DNA of 64,000 nucleotides from Laguncularia racemosa (lineage: Eukaryota; Streptophyta; Magnoliopsida; Myrtales; Combretaceae), in contig JBBMOL010000082.1 in NCBI GenBank assembly GCA_037954665.1, forward strand, positions 186,001 to 250,000, in the 5' to 3' direction. Shown piece by piece: positions 1 through 11,136 of this stretch. Under the pieces are notes generated by a model. It saw only the letters and a list, made by a program, of their open reading frames with translations, was not told the DNA's origin and did no database searches. Numbering within the stretch: position 1 is the first letter of the stretch; each line of letters begins with the position of its first letter. Position numbers and translations under genes: made by a program.

Positions 1-267
1 CTCCACACCGCTAGCCTTGAATGGTCGGTCTAAAGGTAAGTCGCCGACCTTTATGGCCAACGTAAAGGTGTCCACCTTTGGCTCTTCTGATTTAATTCTT
101 GCGTTGAAGAAATTTGTAATGGTTGTGATTTGATTTCCATCATTAAAGCTTCTGATCGTGGTGATGTTTCATTTAAAACCTATAAATGGTTATCAAAGAA
201 CATCTTCTAAAAGTAGGAGGGTGAAAAAAATCCATAACACTAAAAAAATTCATGTTTCTTTTTCTTT

Positions 268-284
268 TATATATATATATATAA
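268..284. repeat. (TA)n microsatellite
   Basis: Eight uninterrupted TA units in AT-rich sequence. No association with a gene is visible. Confidence 0.9.
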
Positions 285-703
285 TATTCATTTTTTTACT
301 TTTTTTTAAAAAAAGGACTAACTCCAAAGGGAAGAGCAAAGAGGAAAAAAAATATTTATTATAGCCACTGTTAAGTGTCTATGTACTCATTACACTGAAT
401 CAGGCCATACCTATTTTTTTTTTTAAAATAATTGATTTTCTTTTTTTATTATTTTTTTATATTTCCCCTTTAAGTTCGTTGCGTTTTAAGTGAAGAAAAA
501 AAAATAAGGAAAGGTAATCATATAAGAAAGGAAACGGAACTTGTAAACCAAAAGGAAAGAGTTTCTTTTATATTTCTTTATTTTTTATTTTTATATTTTT
601 TATTATTAATTTATGAAAAATAAAGGAAAAACAATTGAACCATGAGCAACAAACCAGAACTAGACATCTTACCTTATATGCAGGAAAGGAAAGAAATTTT
701 TAG

Positions 704-723
704 TATTATTATTATTATTATTT
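704..723. repeat. (ATT)n microsatellite
   Basis: About six ATT units in a row in non-coding sequence. Confidence 0.85.
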
Positions 724-2329
724 ATTACATTTTCTTTTCTAATTTATGATTAAGAGGTTTATGGGAAAAAAAGATCACCTTACCTGACTGATTCGCAAGT
801 TGGAATATAAGCGGGGGTCAAACTAGGACTTCGAAGAGAGACCGGGTTACGCAGAGCCGATTTGCAATGACGAAAAAAATAAGAGAAGAAGGCAGTGTCC
901 TGATGTCACAGTGGCGGTTACAATTGCTTGAGATGGTTGAAGGTTACATCGCAAGGTCAGGCTAAACTAAAGTAGTAGTTGGAAACGAAAATGGTGATGG
1001 AAGGTCGGGGTGGGCAGCTCGACAAATGGTCGATGACGAAGTGGGAGTCGAAGCTTCCAACGATGAGTGGTTTTGAGATGATTGGAAGTGGTTCAAGGAG
1101 TAATAGAGTGATCTCTCTATTAGCTCAGAGGACGAACGGTGATGGTTGGGTGTGGGTGTGGTGGTTGTCGGTGAAAATATGAAGATGTATGTGGAAACTT
1201 GCAGCAATATTTGAATGGGTTGTGTTGTTATGTGTGTGGAAGGCCTGTTGTGTGCTGTGCTCGACAGGGAGGCCTCTATTTATAGAGAAATTCAGAGGAA
1301 GAGGATAAGGTTGAGCAATGGTGGATAAGCTCGTCGGAGAAAATGGGTTTCAATTTCAAATCTTTAATTCACGTTAAAAATTTTAATCTAAAGGTTAATA
1401 ACCATGAAAAAGGGATTCGGATTGTTGTCAGTCGTCGATTAAATGCTCGATCCATGTTAAATTTCAAAGTTATAGCACAGATTTAACTCATGGATAAACT
1501 CGCCGGCGTTTCAAAAATTCGAAATCCAGCGATCCGCGTTGAACGCGTATTCAATGATTTACATTAAAAATTTTTGGTGGGAAATGTTTTGGGCCATTTA
1601 TTTTTATTGATTTGGATCAAAAACCATTTTCCAGCTACAGCTGTTTGATCTTCAGACCAAGGTTGAAGAAACAATGTGAGGGACACCTGACAGCTACTAT
1701 GGCCAGGGAACTGCTTCCGACAAGCTTTCAGCCGAAGACCCATCACATAGGCTTAGGTGACTTCACCAACTAAGTAGGCTTGGCTTGCAAATGCAATTTA
1801 CTTAATTTTTAAACGCCTTATAGACATTATTATCATTAATTCCTTTTGCTGCTTATTATTATTATTACTAAGATTTTTAGAGTGATTCCAAATGATAAAA
1901 AGTCATAACTCTTTTAAATTTTGAAATAAAGCAAGTATTTATAATTTAAGAAACAGGATAGTATGCATAGCCTAATATATACCCATGCTTAGGGTTATGT
2001 ACTTTAGAACAAAATGAATTTCTAGCATTCAAGGTTCTACATGGCCCAATGCATACTTGTGCTCAGGATTGTGCACTTTGAAATTCTTTCATTTTCTTCT
2101 CTGAACATATTTCTTTTTTCAGCACTATTATCTGCACAACTTGTGTAGCAACTAAGACACAATTTCAATATGTATTATGATCACTTTTTGCCCTTCAATA
2201 CTAATGTCTATATAGCCATGCTAAAGGTTATGTACATGTGTAAATCACCCTTTTTTATACTTTGCCAAATTTCGCCTCGTTTTCATTTTAAATCCTTCAA
2301 TTACCCTCTTTAAATCTTGAATTCAAGTA

Positions 2330-4422
2330 TTAAGCACTTAAGTATCCTTTTTTTTTTTTATAAATTCATGTAAAATTCATATAGAATTATATCCAATAAA
2401 TGCTAGAAATAAGGTTCTTTCAACACTTATCAAACTTTCTTACACTTAGCCATTTGCTTGTCCTCAAGCAAACAAAATAAGAACAAAAGAAAGACCCTAT
2501 CATCAATTATACTCATTATAAAGCTTAAATCATAAGCAATATTCTTTACTCAATTAATTCTTAGTGACTCATTAGTGCCTATTGCTCAAACCTACCATAA
2601 TTGTATCTGTAGTTGGCATATAGTAATTAGACTTTTCAGATTAATCCAAATGAGTTAAACCATTATCCTCACTATTTAGCAACCGCTTTCAAAGTAACGA
2701 AAGAAATGGCATATTAAACAAAGCCTAAGCTGTTCAGTTGCATCTTACCACTTACCAAAAAGCATATAAAACATTCAATTATTTTTCAAAACACAACAAT
2801 AAGAAGTGAAAGTATATGATATCTATTATTCCCTTGGATTATTTTCCTTTTATTTAAGTCTCTTCAAATTTTATTTTTTTTTTAGTTTAGTTTAGTTGAT
2901 TATAGCCAAGTGACCCATGCAATGGGCTTTCAGCCGATAATCTTGTGCTTATCATCCAAGTTAACAGACGTTATTCCCTTAATGGAGGGCATCTCTATAG
3001 GCTTATTTACTCGAGTTACAAGATTAGCTAATCTTGCCCCTTTTTTTAATATCCCTTAAAGTTATGATACTTTCATCGATCGGTTAATTCTAAGATGGAC
3101 GACCTTAAGTGACCAAGTTTTAAACAGATCTCATTGAACCTCTCTTACCTTAACACATAGGGACTTAATAATGATACTCATTACTTAGGTAAGCCTTTTT
3201 TTGTTTTTTTTTCAAAGAGACTATTTCATAAAGGGATTACCAAATTAACAATTTCACCTACCCATTTGTCAAAAGGTTGAAAGAACTTTCAAAATGATTG
3301 AATATTAAATATACTAGCTAGTCAGCTTAAAAACACAAACTATTTGCTTGAAACTACGAATTTCTATTTACTTCATAACTCTAAATTTAGCTATTTTTCT
3401 TCTGTCTTTATATCCCTCCCTATACTTATTTAAGACATTATCTCCAATGTCTTCCTAAATCAAGCATATATAGGGAAAAAGAAAAGAGATAAAAGAAAAA
3501 AAGGACACTAAGGAGTTCTCCAGTTTTCATCATTAGCGAGTTGTGAATCTAGCAAAGCAAAAGTTATGTAGCATCGAACCTAAAAAAAAAAAAAAAAAAT
3601 GAAAACACCAAACTAAAAAAATAAAAATAGAAGTTAGCTTATCCTAGTCCAAAGAATAAAACATTTAGTAGATTTAGATAAAGAGTTTTCGCATAAGGGA
3701 GCTCAATTAGTTACAAATCACATGCAGAAAATAGAACAAGGGGGAGAAATAAAAGAAAGAATGAGAATGGAAGGAAAACATAAATATACATACATGGAAA
3801 CTCTACCTCAGCTTCTACATGGTTGTGCTCGGGGCCGTGTAGGGCTCTAAAAAGTGTCCAAAGGTTCCTCTTCATATGTGCACTACTTTGAGCATTGTTG
3901 GTACTCAAGGTTGTGTAGGTGCTTAAAAAGTATGCAGAAATCAAGTCAAAACTTTCTAAGCTATTTGATTAATGTGATTGTTCAGTGTGCACCTTGACAT
4001 AAGTGAAAGAGCATGAAAATGACATAACATGTATACTTGAGAAGTAAAGCTTGAATTTACTTACTTATCATTGATGCTTCCCTACCTTTAAGGATTAACT
4101 CTCATTCCCCTCAAGTAAGCTTACTTACTCCCACAATTTATTTATTTTTTAACAAGAAAGACTTAGGATAGTGAAATAAAAATGAAACAGAAAGAACTTA
4201 ACATACCTAAATTAGTCATGGGTTACCTCCCAAGAAGCACACTTTTTTTTAATGTCGTTAGCTAGACATCCTTCACTTTTTTAGCTAAATATTTGGTAAA
4301 TGGAGTCTAGACTCCTCTTGAAATTCATGTTCTATTACTCCTCTCAATACTCATGTTCTATTCTATCTCCCATATATAATTTTATTCTATGGCCATTCAC
4401 CTTGAAATCATCATGCTCTGGG
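2330..4422 (-). other. 3' region of the Athila-like element, non-coding
   Basis: On the minus strand, about 4422-4360 reads as the end of an integrase (HDDFKVNGHRIKLYMG). Near 4245-4215 it reads a short CFLGGNP-like motif that I know from plant gypsy elements just after integrase. Beyond that the sequence is AT-rich and full of stops. Several degenerate copies of a motif of the type 'GGGTTGTGTA...GTGCTC' occur (near 1985, 2045, 2215, 3815, 3895), as in other plant LTR-element untranslated regions. A run of 18 A lies at 3582-3599. No gene is supported. Confidence 0.4.
3582..3599. repeat. poly(A) run of 18
   Basis: Uninterrupted A tract. There is no adjacent coding sequence or target-site duplication that would make it the tail of a LINE or SINE. 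Confidence 0.9.
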
Positions 4423-5146
4423 TGATGGATAAACTTACTAAAACTCAGCTTATGGGTTATTAATGGACATATATAAACCAAAGAAGAACCGGTCCAACAA
4501 ATTGTTCACTTGAATTGAAAAACCGGCCACTTGAAGACCATTTGTATATGTAATTGTTGCTTATGGGAACCGATCATTTTATTTTGTACTTGTAATTTGT
4601 ATTTTAGGAACCAGCCACCTAGTGGCAACATTGTAATTTTTGGTTTGTTTTACCTTAATAGGAGCAAATATAAATACTTGCTGACTAGGGTTTTTTATAA
4701 AGCTTTTATTAATTTGATAAAATATACACTTTGTGTCATGTGAGAGAGTCAAGTCTTGCTAGCATCCACTCTCATCAATTTCTTTGGAAATTGTAGTGAG
4801 TTTGGCTTGGAATTTCTCATGAGTTATATAAAGAATTCTCTAAGTTGCATCCTATTATTGCTAGTGTGTAATATCTAGTGATAGTTGGTTGATTTTTTCT
4901 ATTTGTTCTTTCACGCCAAATTAGGGTTCATATTGCTAGGATTACAAGTCAATTTTAAAGATTGGAATTGCATTGTTAAGTGTAATTGATTGGTATTGGA
5001 ATTCCATTGTAATACTTCTAATTTGGTTTACGCCAATTGGGGATTTTGACTTCATTTTGTTCGTCACACCATCTTAAGTCCAATTCGTGTGATTGTTTAA
5101 TCATTTGTATCTTGTGCTTGTGAATTTGGAATTATTAAGCACATCA
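4423..5146 (+). repeat. Truncated solo LTR of family A
   Basis: This segment lines up with family A LTRs from the 'GATGGA-AAACT-ACTCAG' block through the TATA region (AAATATAAATACTTGCT near 4667-4683) to a terminal AAGCACATCA. The first ~175 bases of a normal LTR are missing. No primer binding site follows at 5147; instead the Athila integrase frame continues there. It is therefore a 5'-truncated solo LTR. It is more diverged than the other copies, so probably one of the older insertions. Confidence 0.7.
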
Positions 5147-5354
5147 GTGTTCAAGGTTCACTACGCATGTGGGAAGACCTTCTTGACTATAAAAGACTAA
5201 ACTATCTTAAGTTCAATTTTTCGGGAAAACGTTTCAACTAAGAATAAAACAAAAGCTTTTAATCCCCTTCCTTGAACTCACTTAGATGGTAGATGTGCAT
5301 ATCATGATATTTCTTCATCTTCTCTTTATATATCTTCATATTCTCATATGCTTA
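5147..5354 (-). pseudogene. Athila-like integrase C-terminus, fragment
   Basis: Read from 5354 leftwards on the minus strand, the frame gives AYENMKIYKEKMKKYHDMHI, then a segment ending in KRFPEK. This is the hallmark C-terminal region of Athila-type integrases, which lies just after the catalytic core. Two in-frame stops follow, and the reading frame shifts before FIVKKVFPH near 5180. The upstream part (QLNAIEE...RRKAY) lies on the far side of element G1 at about 23770-23734, and the downstream part (FKVNGHR) lies beyond the LTR fragment at about 4400. The fragment cannot make an enzyme. It fixes the insertion point of G1 in the old integrase gene. Confidence 0.7.
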
Positions 5355-6072
5355 TGATGCGAACCCTAAGTTGAGATGTCCTAGAACCCAATCGGATGGA
5401 AAAGAAGACCTAAAATCGTCTTTGAAAATCAAGCAACAAACTTGACCCTAATTCGGATACCAAATTAAAACCAAAGCTATAATCAGATTGTGATCGCTAC
5501 AAGGTACCTTGATAGGATCAGATGAAGTTCTTGATGAAGAACAACAAAGAGTTTTCTCAAATTTTATAAAATGACTGTCCAACTTTTGTGCCCCTAAAAT
5601 ACTATTTATAGTCTACAAACAAAAAGGCAAATTTACATAAGAAATTACACTACGAAACCATATAGGTCGGCACTCTAAGCCAGCGGCCTACATTTAGGCC
5701 ACCCATGTAAGCCAATGGCCTTTAATTCTAGGTCGGCTCGCAAAGCTAGCAACCCAAGTCCCAACACCGACAACCTTCTTCCACTTCAAAGTGATCTCAA
5801 TATCTTATACATAATGACATCCTTGAAGCTCAAAATTGTCCATTTGCTAAAATTACTTAAAGCTTTGATCTTCATTATCATTATTGGAGATGCTTGACAA
5901 ATGAAAAATGATCTCTTCAACTTTTCGATTAATCAGCCATAATGCTTGGTCCAGGTGATCTTAAATAAGTTCATTCAAAGCTTGCTCCATGCATTTTGCT
6001 CTTGCCTTTGTCATCAATCCTCCAATTCCTTCCAATGGATCATATGAAAGAGTTGGTGCAAGCTGATTCCCA
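5355..6072 (-). repeat. G1 3' LTR
   Basis: The segment aligns over its full length with the split LTR at 19212-19515 plus 23285-23733. It runs from TGATGCGAACC to GATTCCCA. A pyrimidine-rich tract (6073-6090), the complement of the polypurine tract, follows at its inner edge, as expected for the 3' LTR of a minus-strand element. Confidence 0.85.
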
Positions 6073-7487
6073 CCTTTCGCTCCCTCTTTGAAAGGATTCA
6101 ACCTCGAATCACCTGCATCATATAAAGATAAATCAGCAACATTGAAAGTAGCACTTATGTTTCAATAGTTGCTAGGCAAATCAATCTCATAGGCATTGCC
6201 ATTTATCCTTTCTATCACTTGGAATGCCCCATCTCTTCTGGGTTATCACTTGGATTTTCTTTATTAAGGAAACCTTTTCTTGTGAAAATGTACCCAAACC
6301 CAATCTCCAAGCTAAAAAACAACCTTAGTGTGCCCTTTATTGGCTTGCTTAGCATAATGCTCATTCTTCTTGTCTATATTGGCATGAACTTTGGCATGTA
6401 AATCTTTTACAAAATCGACCTTCTATTTTCCATCAAAATTAAAAATTTCATTAGAAGGTAAAGGTAATATATCTAAAGGAGTTAAAGGATTAAAACCAGT
6501 ACAAAATTGACCTTCTATTTTCCATCAAAATTAACAATTTCATTAGAAGGTAAAGGTAATATATCTAAAGGAGTTAAAGGATTAAAACCAGACACAATCT
6601 CAAATGGTGAATATGATGTAGTAGAATGAACAGTTTTAGTGTATACAAACTCAATACGAGGTAAACAAATTTCCCATTATTTTAAGTTCTTTTGAATGAT
6701 AGCACGCAACACTGTAATAAGTGTCCTATTAACTACTTCAGTTTGCCCATCCATTTGAGGATGTGCAATAGTGGAAAACAGGAGTTTAGTCCCTGATTTA
6801 TTCCATAAGGTACGCTAAAAGTGACTTAGGAACTTAACATCTCGATCACTTATTATTGTTCTAGGTAATCCATGCAAACATACTACTTCCTTGAAGAACA
6901 AATCAGTAATATGTATTGCATCAATGGTTTTAGAACATGTAATAAAATGTGCCATCTTACTAAACTTATCAACAACAACAAATGTGCTGTCCTTACTACT
7001 TTGAGTCCAAGGCAATCTAATTAAAGGTCCATGGAAATATTGGTCCAAGGCTGAGTAAGTATAGACAATGGTGTATAAAACTTGTGTAGTTTTACTTTAG
7101 ACTTTGCTTGTTTACAAGTTATACACTTATCACAAATAGATTGCACATCATGTTTCATGTTAGGCTAATAAAAATGTTCATGTAATATGTCTAAAGTCTT
7201 TTGCACACCAAAATGTCCCATTAGACCTCCTTCGTGGGACTCTTTAACTAGCAATTCACATAAGGAACACATAGGCACACACAGTCTATTCCTTTTAAAC
7301 AAGAATCCTTGATGCCTATAATATTCCCCATATGCACATTTAGAACATGCATTCCATGCTTGGCAGAAATCAACATCATTAATATATAAATCTTTAATAA
7401 ATTCAAAAATAAGTAATTTAGATTGCAAGGAAATGAGTAATACACACCTTCTAAACAATGCATCAACAATAACATTTTCCTATCCAT
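6073..7487 (-). pseudogene. G1 integrase, broken
   Basis: Integrase inserts the cDNA copy into the host chromosome. On the minus strand the N-terminal zinc-binding half-motif H(EGGLMG)H is near 7230-7200, and the Cys pair (CDKCITC) follows near 7110. The core is seen as FVVVDKFSKMAHF (near 6975) and the second catalytic Asp region IISDRDVKFLSHF (6853-6815). The Glu region (HPQMDGQTEVVNRTL) lies near 6745, in another frame. The C-terminal part (SATFNVADLS) lies near 6150. Frame changes, stops and a 92-bp tandem duplication (6409-6592) break the gene. No chromodomain is visible. Another part of its C-terminal coding extends into the LTR, as in family C. Confidence 0.75.
6409..6592 (-). repeat. 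92-bp tandem duplication in G1 integrase
   Basis: Two copies of a 92-bp unit (6409-6500 and 6501-6592) differ by only a few bases. Since 92 is not a multiple of three, the duplication shifts the integrase frame. Confidence 0.9.
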
Positions 7488-8800
7488 TCTTGTATTTAAT
7501 TACATGAGGAAATGTTTCTATGAACTCCAACCATTTAACATGTCTTTTATTAAGCTTACTTTGGGATTTCAAAAACCTTAAGCTCTCATGATTAGAATGA
7601 ATGACAAACTCCCTTGGCCACAAATAGTGCTGCCATGTTTGAAGAGTTTGTACTAAGGCATACAGCTCCTTATCATAGGTAGTGTAATTTAATGCTTCCT
7701 TACTAAGCTTTTCACTAAAGAAGGCAACCAGTTTAGAATCCTACATCAAAATAACCTCTATTCTAATCCCTGATGCATCACATTTAACCTCAAAAGCTTT
7801 GTCAAAGTTAAGCAAACACAATAAAGGTGCATTAGTCAATTTGTTTTTTAAAGTATTGAAAGCTTTCTTATATACTTCTTCCTACCTAAATACAACATTC
7901 TTTTTAACAAGCTCATTTAAAGATACTACAATAGAACTAAAGTCCCTTACAAACCTCTTATAGAAACTTGCTAAACCTTAAAAACTTCTTACCTCACTTA
8001 CATTCTTTAGGGTAGGTCATTCCCTAATTGCCTTCACTTTGTCTTCATCCACCTTTATTCCCTGTGAGATTAAAACAAATCCAAGAAAAACAATGGATTC
8101 TATATAAAAATCGCACTTTTGTAGGTTAGCATATAATTTATTTTCCCTAAAAACACTTACAACAACTTGCAAGTGTTTAACATGATCATCTAAATTTTTG
8201 CTGTATACTAAGATATCATTAAAGTAGACTACAACAAATGTTCCCATGAAAAAAATGCAAAACATGATTCATTAGACTCATAAAGGTGCTAGGAGCATTA
8301 GTTAAGCCAAATGGCATGACTAACCACTCATATAACCCATATTTTGTCTTAAAGTAGTTTTTCATTCATCACCTTCCTTTATGCGAATTTGATGATAACC
8401 ACTTTTTAAATCAATTTTTGAAAATAAACACGAACTATACAACTCATCAAGCATATCATCTAACTTGGGGATAGGATATTTATACTTTATGGTGATCTTG
8501 TTGATGGCTCAACAATCTACACACATGTGCCATGTTCCATCTTTCTTGGGAACCAATAACACAGGAACTAAACATAGACTGAGACTTTCTCGCACAAATC
8601 CCTTTTGCACAAGTTCTTTCAGTTGCCTTTGAATCTCTTTCGTCTCTTCTGGATTGGCTCTATACGTGGGTCTGTTAGGGATGGATGACCTTGGAATGAA
8701 ATTGATCTAGTATTCAATACCTCTTAGAGGAGGTAATCTATCTAGAATGTCTTTGGGAAATAAATCTTCAAATTCTTGTAGTAAAGACACAACCATACTA
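7488..8800 (-). pseudogene. G1 reverse transcriptase and RNase H, broken
   Basis: RT copies the element RNA into DNA, and RNase H removes the RNA strand. Minus-strand motifs in order: the N-terminal RT block LPPLRGIEY (near 8730), VPVLLVPKKDGTW (near 8560), INKITIKYKYPIP (near 8490), SKIDLKSGYHQIR (near 8400), the catalytic region FVVVYFNDILVYSK (near 8240-8195), and YANLQKCDF with VFLGF (8140-8080). RNase H follows with LVAFFSEKLSKEAL near 7720 and a connection domain to about 7500. The usual YxDD has become Y-F-N-D, so one catalytic aspartate is lost. Several stops and frame changes are present. The order and motifs are those of a Ty3/gypsy pol gene. Confidence 0.8.
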
Positions 8801-9156
8801 GGCAAAGAGGAGTTAAGATCGTCAGTTGAAAAATAGACATCCTTGTACAAAAGTATAAGTAATTTTTGCCTTTTTAACATAGCTCTCTTAATCTCTCATT
8901 TTGTAGCAAAAGCACTCATTCTTTTATTTCTCTCTTCACTGCTTTCCCCACTCTTTCATACACACTCACTCTTTTTTTCACTCTTTCCTTTTTCTAGTGT
9001 ACTCACTTTGTTTTCTCTCAATTTTCACTTTCTCACTATCCTAACTTGATCTTCACATGCCTCCAAAGGTTTGAGAGGTGTTAACATAATGAGTCGGTTA
9101 TTCATTACAAGTTTATACACATTTTTGTACCCAGCATGAGTGACCTTCCTATCAAA

Positions 9157-9618
9157 CTACCATGGATGTCCTAAAAGGAGATATACAGCATGCGTTGGTG
9201 TTACTTCACAAAGTACCCCATCCTTGTAGTTGCCATTGGAAAATGCAACTACAACCTGCTTTGTTACTTTAACTTCGCCACATTCATTTAACCATTGCAG
9301 CTTATAAGGCCTAGGATGCTTCAATGTAGGTAGATGCAATTTCTCAACCATCAAAGAACTCACAACATTTGTGTAACTACCACTATCAATAATCACACTA
9401 CATACTTTACTACTCACATGACACCTAATATAGAAGATGTGCTCACAGTATTCCTCATCATCATCTTCCTTAGGTTGTATGTTTAGAGCACATATAGTGA
9501 CCAACATCTCTCCTTTCATAGGACCCTCTACATAAACATCACTACATTCCTCTAATGGTGGCATCTCTTCCTCAGTTGAGCTGATACTCTCTACATCTCC
9601 ATTATCTAAAACAACCAT
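9157..9618 (-). pseudogene. G1 aspartic protease, largely intact domain
   Basis: This open stretch of 153 codons holds a retropepsin-type protease, which cuts the Gag-Pol polyprotein. An acidic N-terminal linker (EEEMPPLEE) is followed by HIFYIRCHV, the active-site loop VIIDSGSYTNVVSS with D-S-G intact, KLQWLNECGEV, and LLLGHPW near the end. It is interrupted by a stop immediately after LLLGHPW, where other copies continue with FDR. The preceding gag zinc knuckle (near 9683-9630) is in the same frame. Downstream the frame continues with KVTHAGYKN and an RT linker. Although the domain looks good, the parent polyprotein is broken on both sides, so I call it a pseudogene. Confidence 0.75.
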
Positions 9619-10172
9619 AACCCTTTTGTTTGGACACTAAGATGTAATGTGCCCTAACCACTAACACTTGAAACACCTAATATCACGCGATCTAGTAGAG
9701 GATTTAAGTTCAGTTTTACCTTTAGGATAGGTAGTTGGTTCCTTAGTCTTTGCATCCTCTTTTTGCTTAGATGCATCTTTATGATTTTTCCAAATTGTCT
9801 TCCCTAAAGAGCTAGAAGTGGAGCCATACTTAAAGGTACCCTTAGACTTTAACTACCTCTCTACCTTAATAGCTTTATGTAATAGTTCCTCCATCTCTAC
9901 ATAATGGTGTAGCTCTATAATGTCAGCTATCTCTCTATTCAAGCCATTAACAAATCTAGCCATTATGGCCTCATGATCTTCTATGTTAACCAAAGTCATA
10001 GCTACCTCCATCTCTTTATAATAACCTTAAGCACTCATGGATCCTTAAGTTAACCCCTGCAACTTTCTATACAAATCCCTGTAGTAATGACTAGGTATAA
10101 ACCTTTTTCTCATTACTACCTTCATCTCTTCCCATGACTTAATTGGTCTCTCTCCTATTCTTTGCCTACTAA
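9619..10172 (-). pseudogene. G1 gag, C-terminal part
   Basis: Gag forms the particle that packages element RNA. On the minus strand this piece starts at the M insertion (target duplication actaa at 10168-10172). It continues the gag frame left off at 18062: RQRIGERPIKSWEEM near 10160-10115, then a region matching retrotransposon gag, and a CCHC zinc knuckle (CFKC...GH...C) near 9683-9640 in which some positions are stops. It ends in NKRVMVV, leading into the protease. Several stops replace what are probably Gln or Trp codons. Confidence 0.75.
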
Positions 10173-10579
10173 TGATGAGAAATTTTCTAGCACCACCTAT
10201 ACCATCAAAACTGGATTTGGCTGATGGTTCAAATCGCTTATATTTTTACTTTATGTCCTATATTCTAATAACTATTTGAGAAATAATCTTACAGGTACAA
10301 TAATAATTCTCCATGGGATACCAATATGTCCTACACTAGTTGATGGACATGAGACATTTTCAAATTTACAATCAAACACCCGCTGCGATTGTTTCCGTTC
10401 TAAAGCATTAGCTCATGAAGACTTATGATATTTTTGTACTTTGTAATTGTTCTATGGACTATTTTATGTTGTATTTTTCTTTTGGGACACTTTCATTTTA
10501 TTGTAATTTCCATTTAGGATTGACCACCTTAAAAGTGGCAAACTTGTAATTTTTGACCATTTTCTAACCCTAAGAGTAG

Positions 10580-10595
10580 CAAGTATAAATACTTG
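10580..10595 (+). promoter_or_regulatory. TATA box inside a 16-bp palindrome, M LTR promoter
   Basis: The sequence caagtataaatacttg has 7-base inverted arms around AA, with the TATAAA core in the middle. The same 16-mer recurs in family A LTRs on both strands, e.g. 24400-24415, 24962-24977, 34547-34562, 35826-35841, 38116-38131 and 62262-62277. It is the likely core promoter of the family. Confidence 0.7.
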
Positions 10596-11136
10596 CTTAT
10601 AGTAGGGTTTGAGGAGGCCAAAATTTTCAGATTTGAACATCACTTTTCGTGAGAGGGCTTGGGGTTTCCTAAATCCAATTTCTCTTATCAATTTCAATTT
10701 CCAAGAGTTGAAATTGTGGCGAGTGCAACAAAGGGTAATTGTGAGTAGTATCAATTCCTTCTTTATTGTGTTTCCATTTCATCACTAGTGAGTCATATCT
10801 AGGGTTGATTTGGATTTTTCTTGGTTATATTTTTTATTGCATTTGTGATCAATTATCTTGTTATGAGATTGATTGCTTTAATACTTGATATCATCATCTT
10901 CATTAGTGGCATAAATTAGGAGTAGTAGGAAATAGTTGAAATCACGGTTTTGATCTATTCCTCTTGATTTGATTCATGAGGATTTCACTTATAATTGTTG
11001 TTATTTAGTGAAGATTACATATATGGATTGTTAATTGCTTCATTTGACCTTCGGATTTTCATCAAAATTCCAATAGGGTTCACGCAAATTTTCATCCAAT
11101 TGAACCGGTTTTTAATTGAGAGTTGGGGTTTGTTTC

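Larger units (their letters stand above)
1..2329. other. AT-rich sequence without a recognisable gene
   Basis: I see no protein family, RNA gene or LTR boundary here. The stretch holds a (TA)n run near 268-284, long poly-T and poly-A tracts, and an (ATT)n run near 704-723. It may be host intergenic DNA or the far 3' end of the Athila-like element that lies to its right. A TATA-like sequence on the minus strand near 1273-1285 stands about 65 bases upstream of an 81-codon Ser/Thr/Pro-rich open frame (1207-962). That frame has no ATG at its start and no similarity that I recognise, so I do not call it a gene. Confidence 0.5.

Noticed and set aside
962..1207. Ser/Thr-rich 81-codon minus-strand frame behind a TATA-like sequence
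   Set aside because: No ATG at its start, no recognisable family and no sign of splice sites or polyadenylation; too weak for a gene call.
3582..3599. Poly(A) run as tail of a LINE or SINE
   Set aside because: No RT motif, internal promoter or target duplication next to it.
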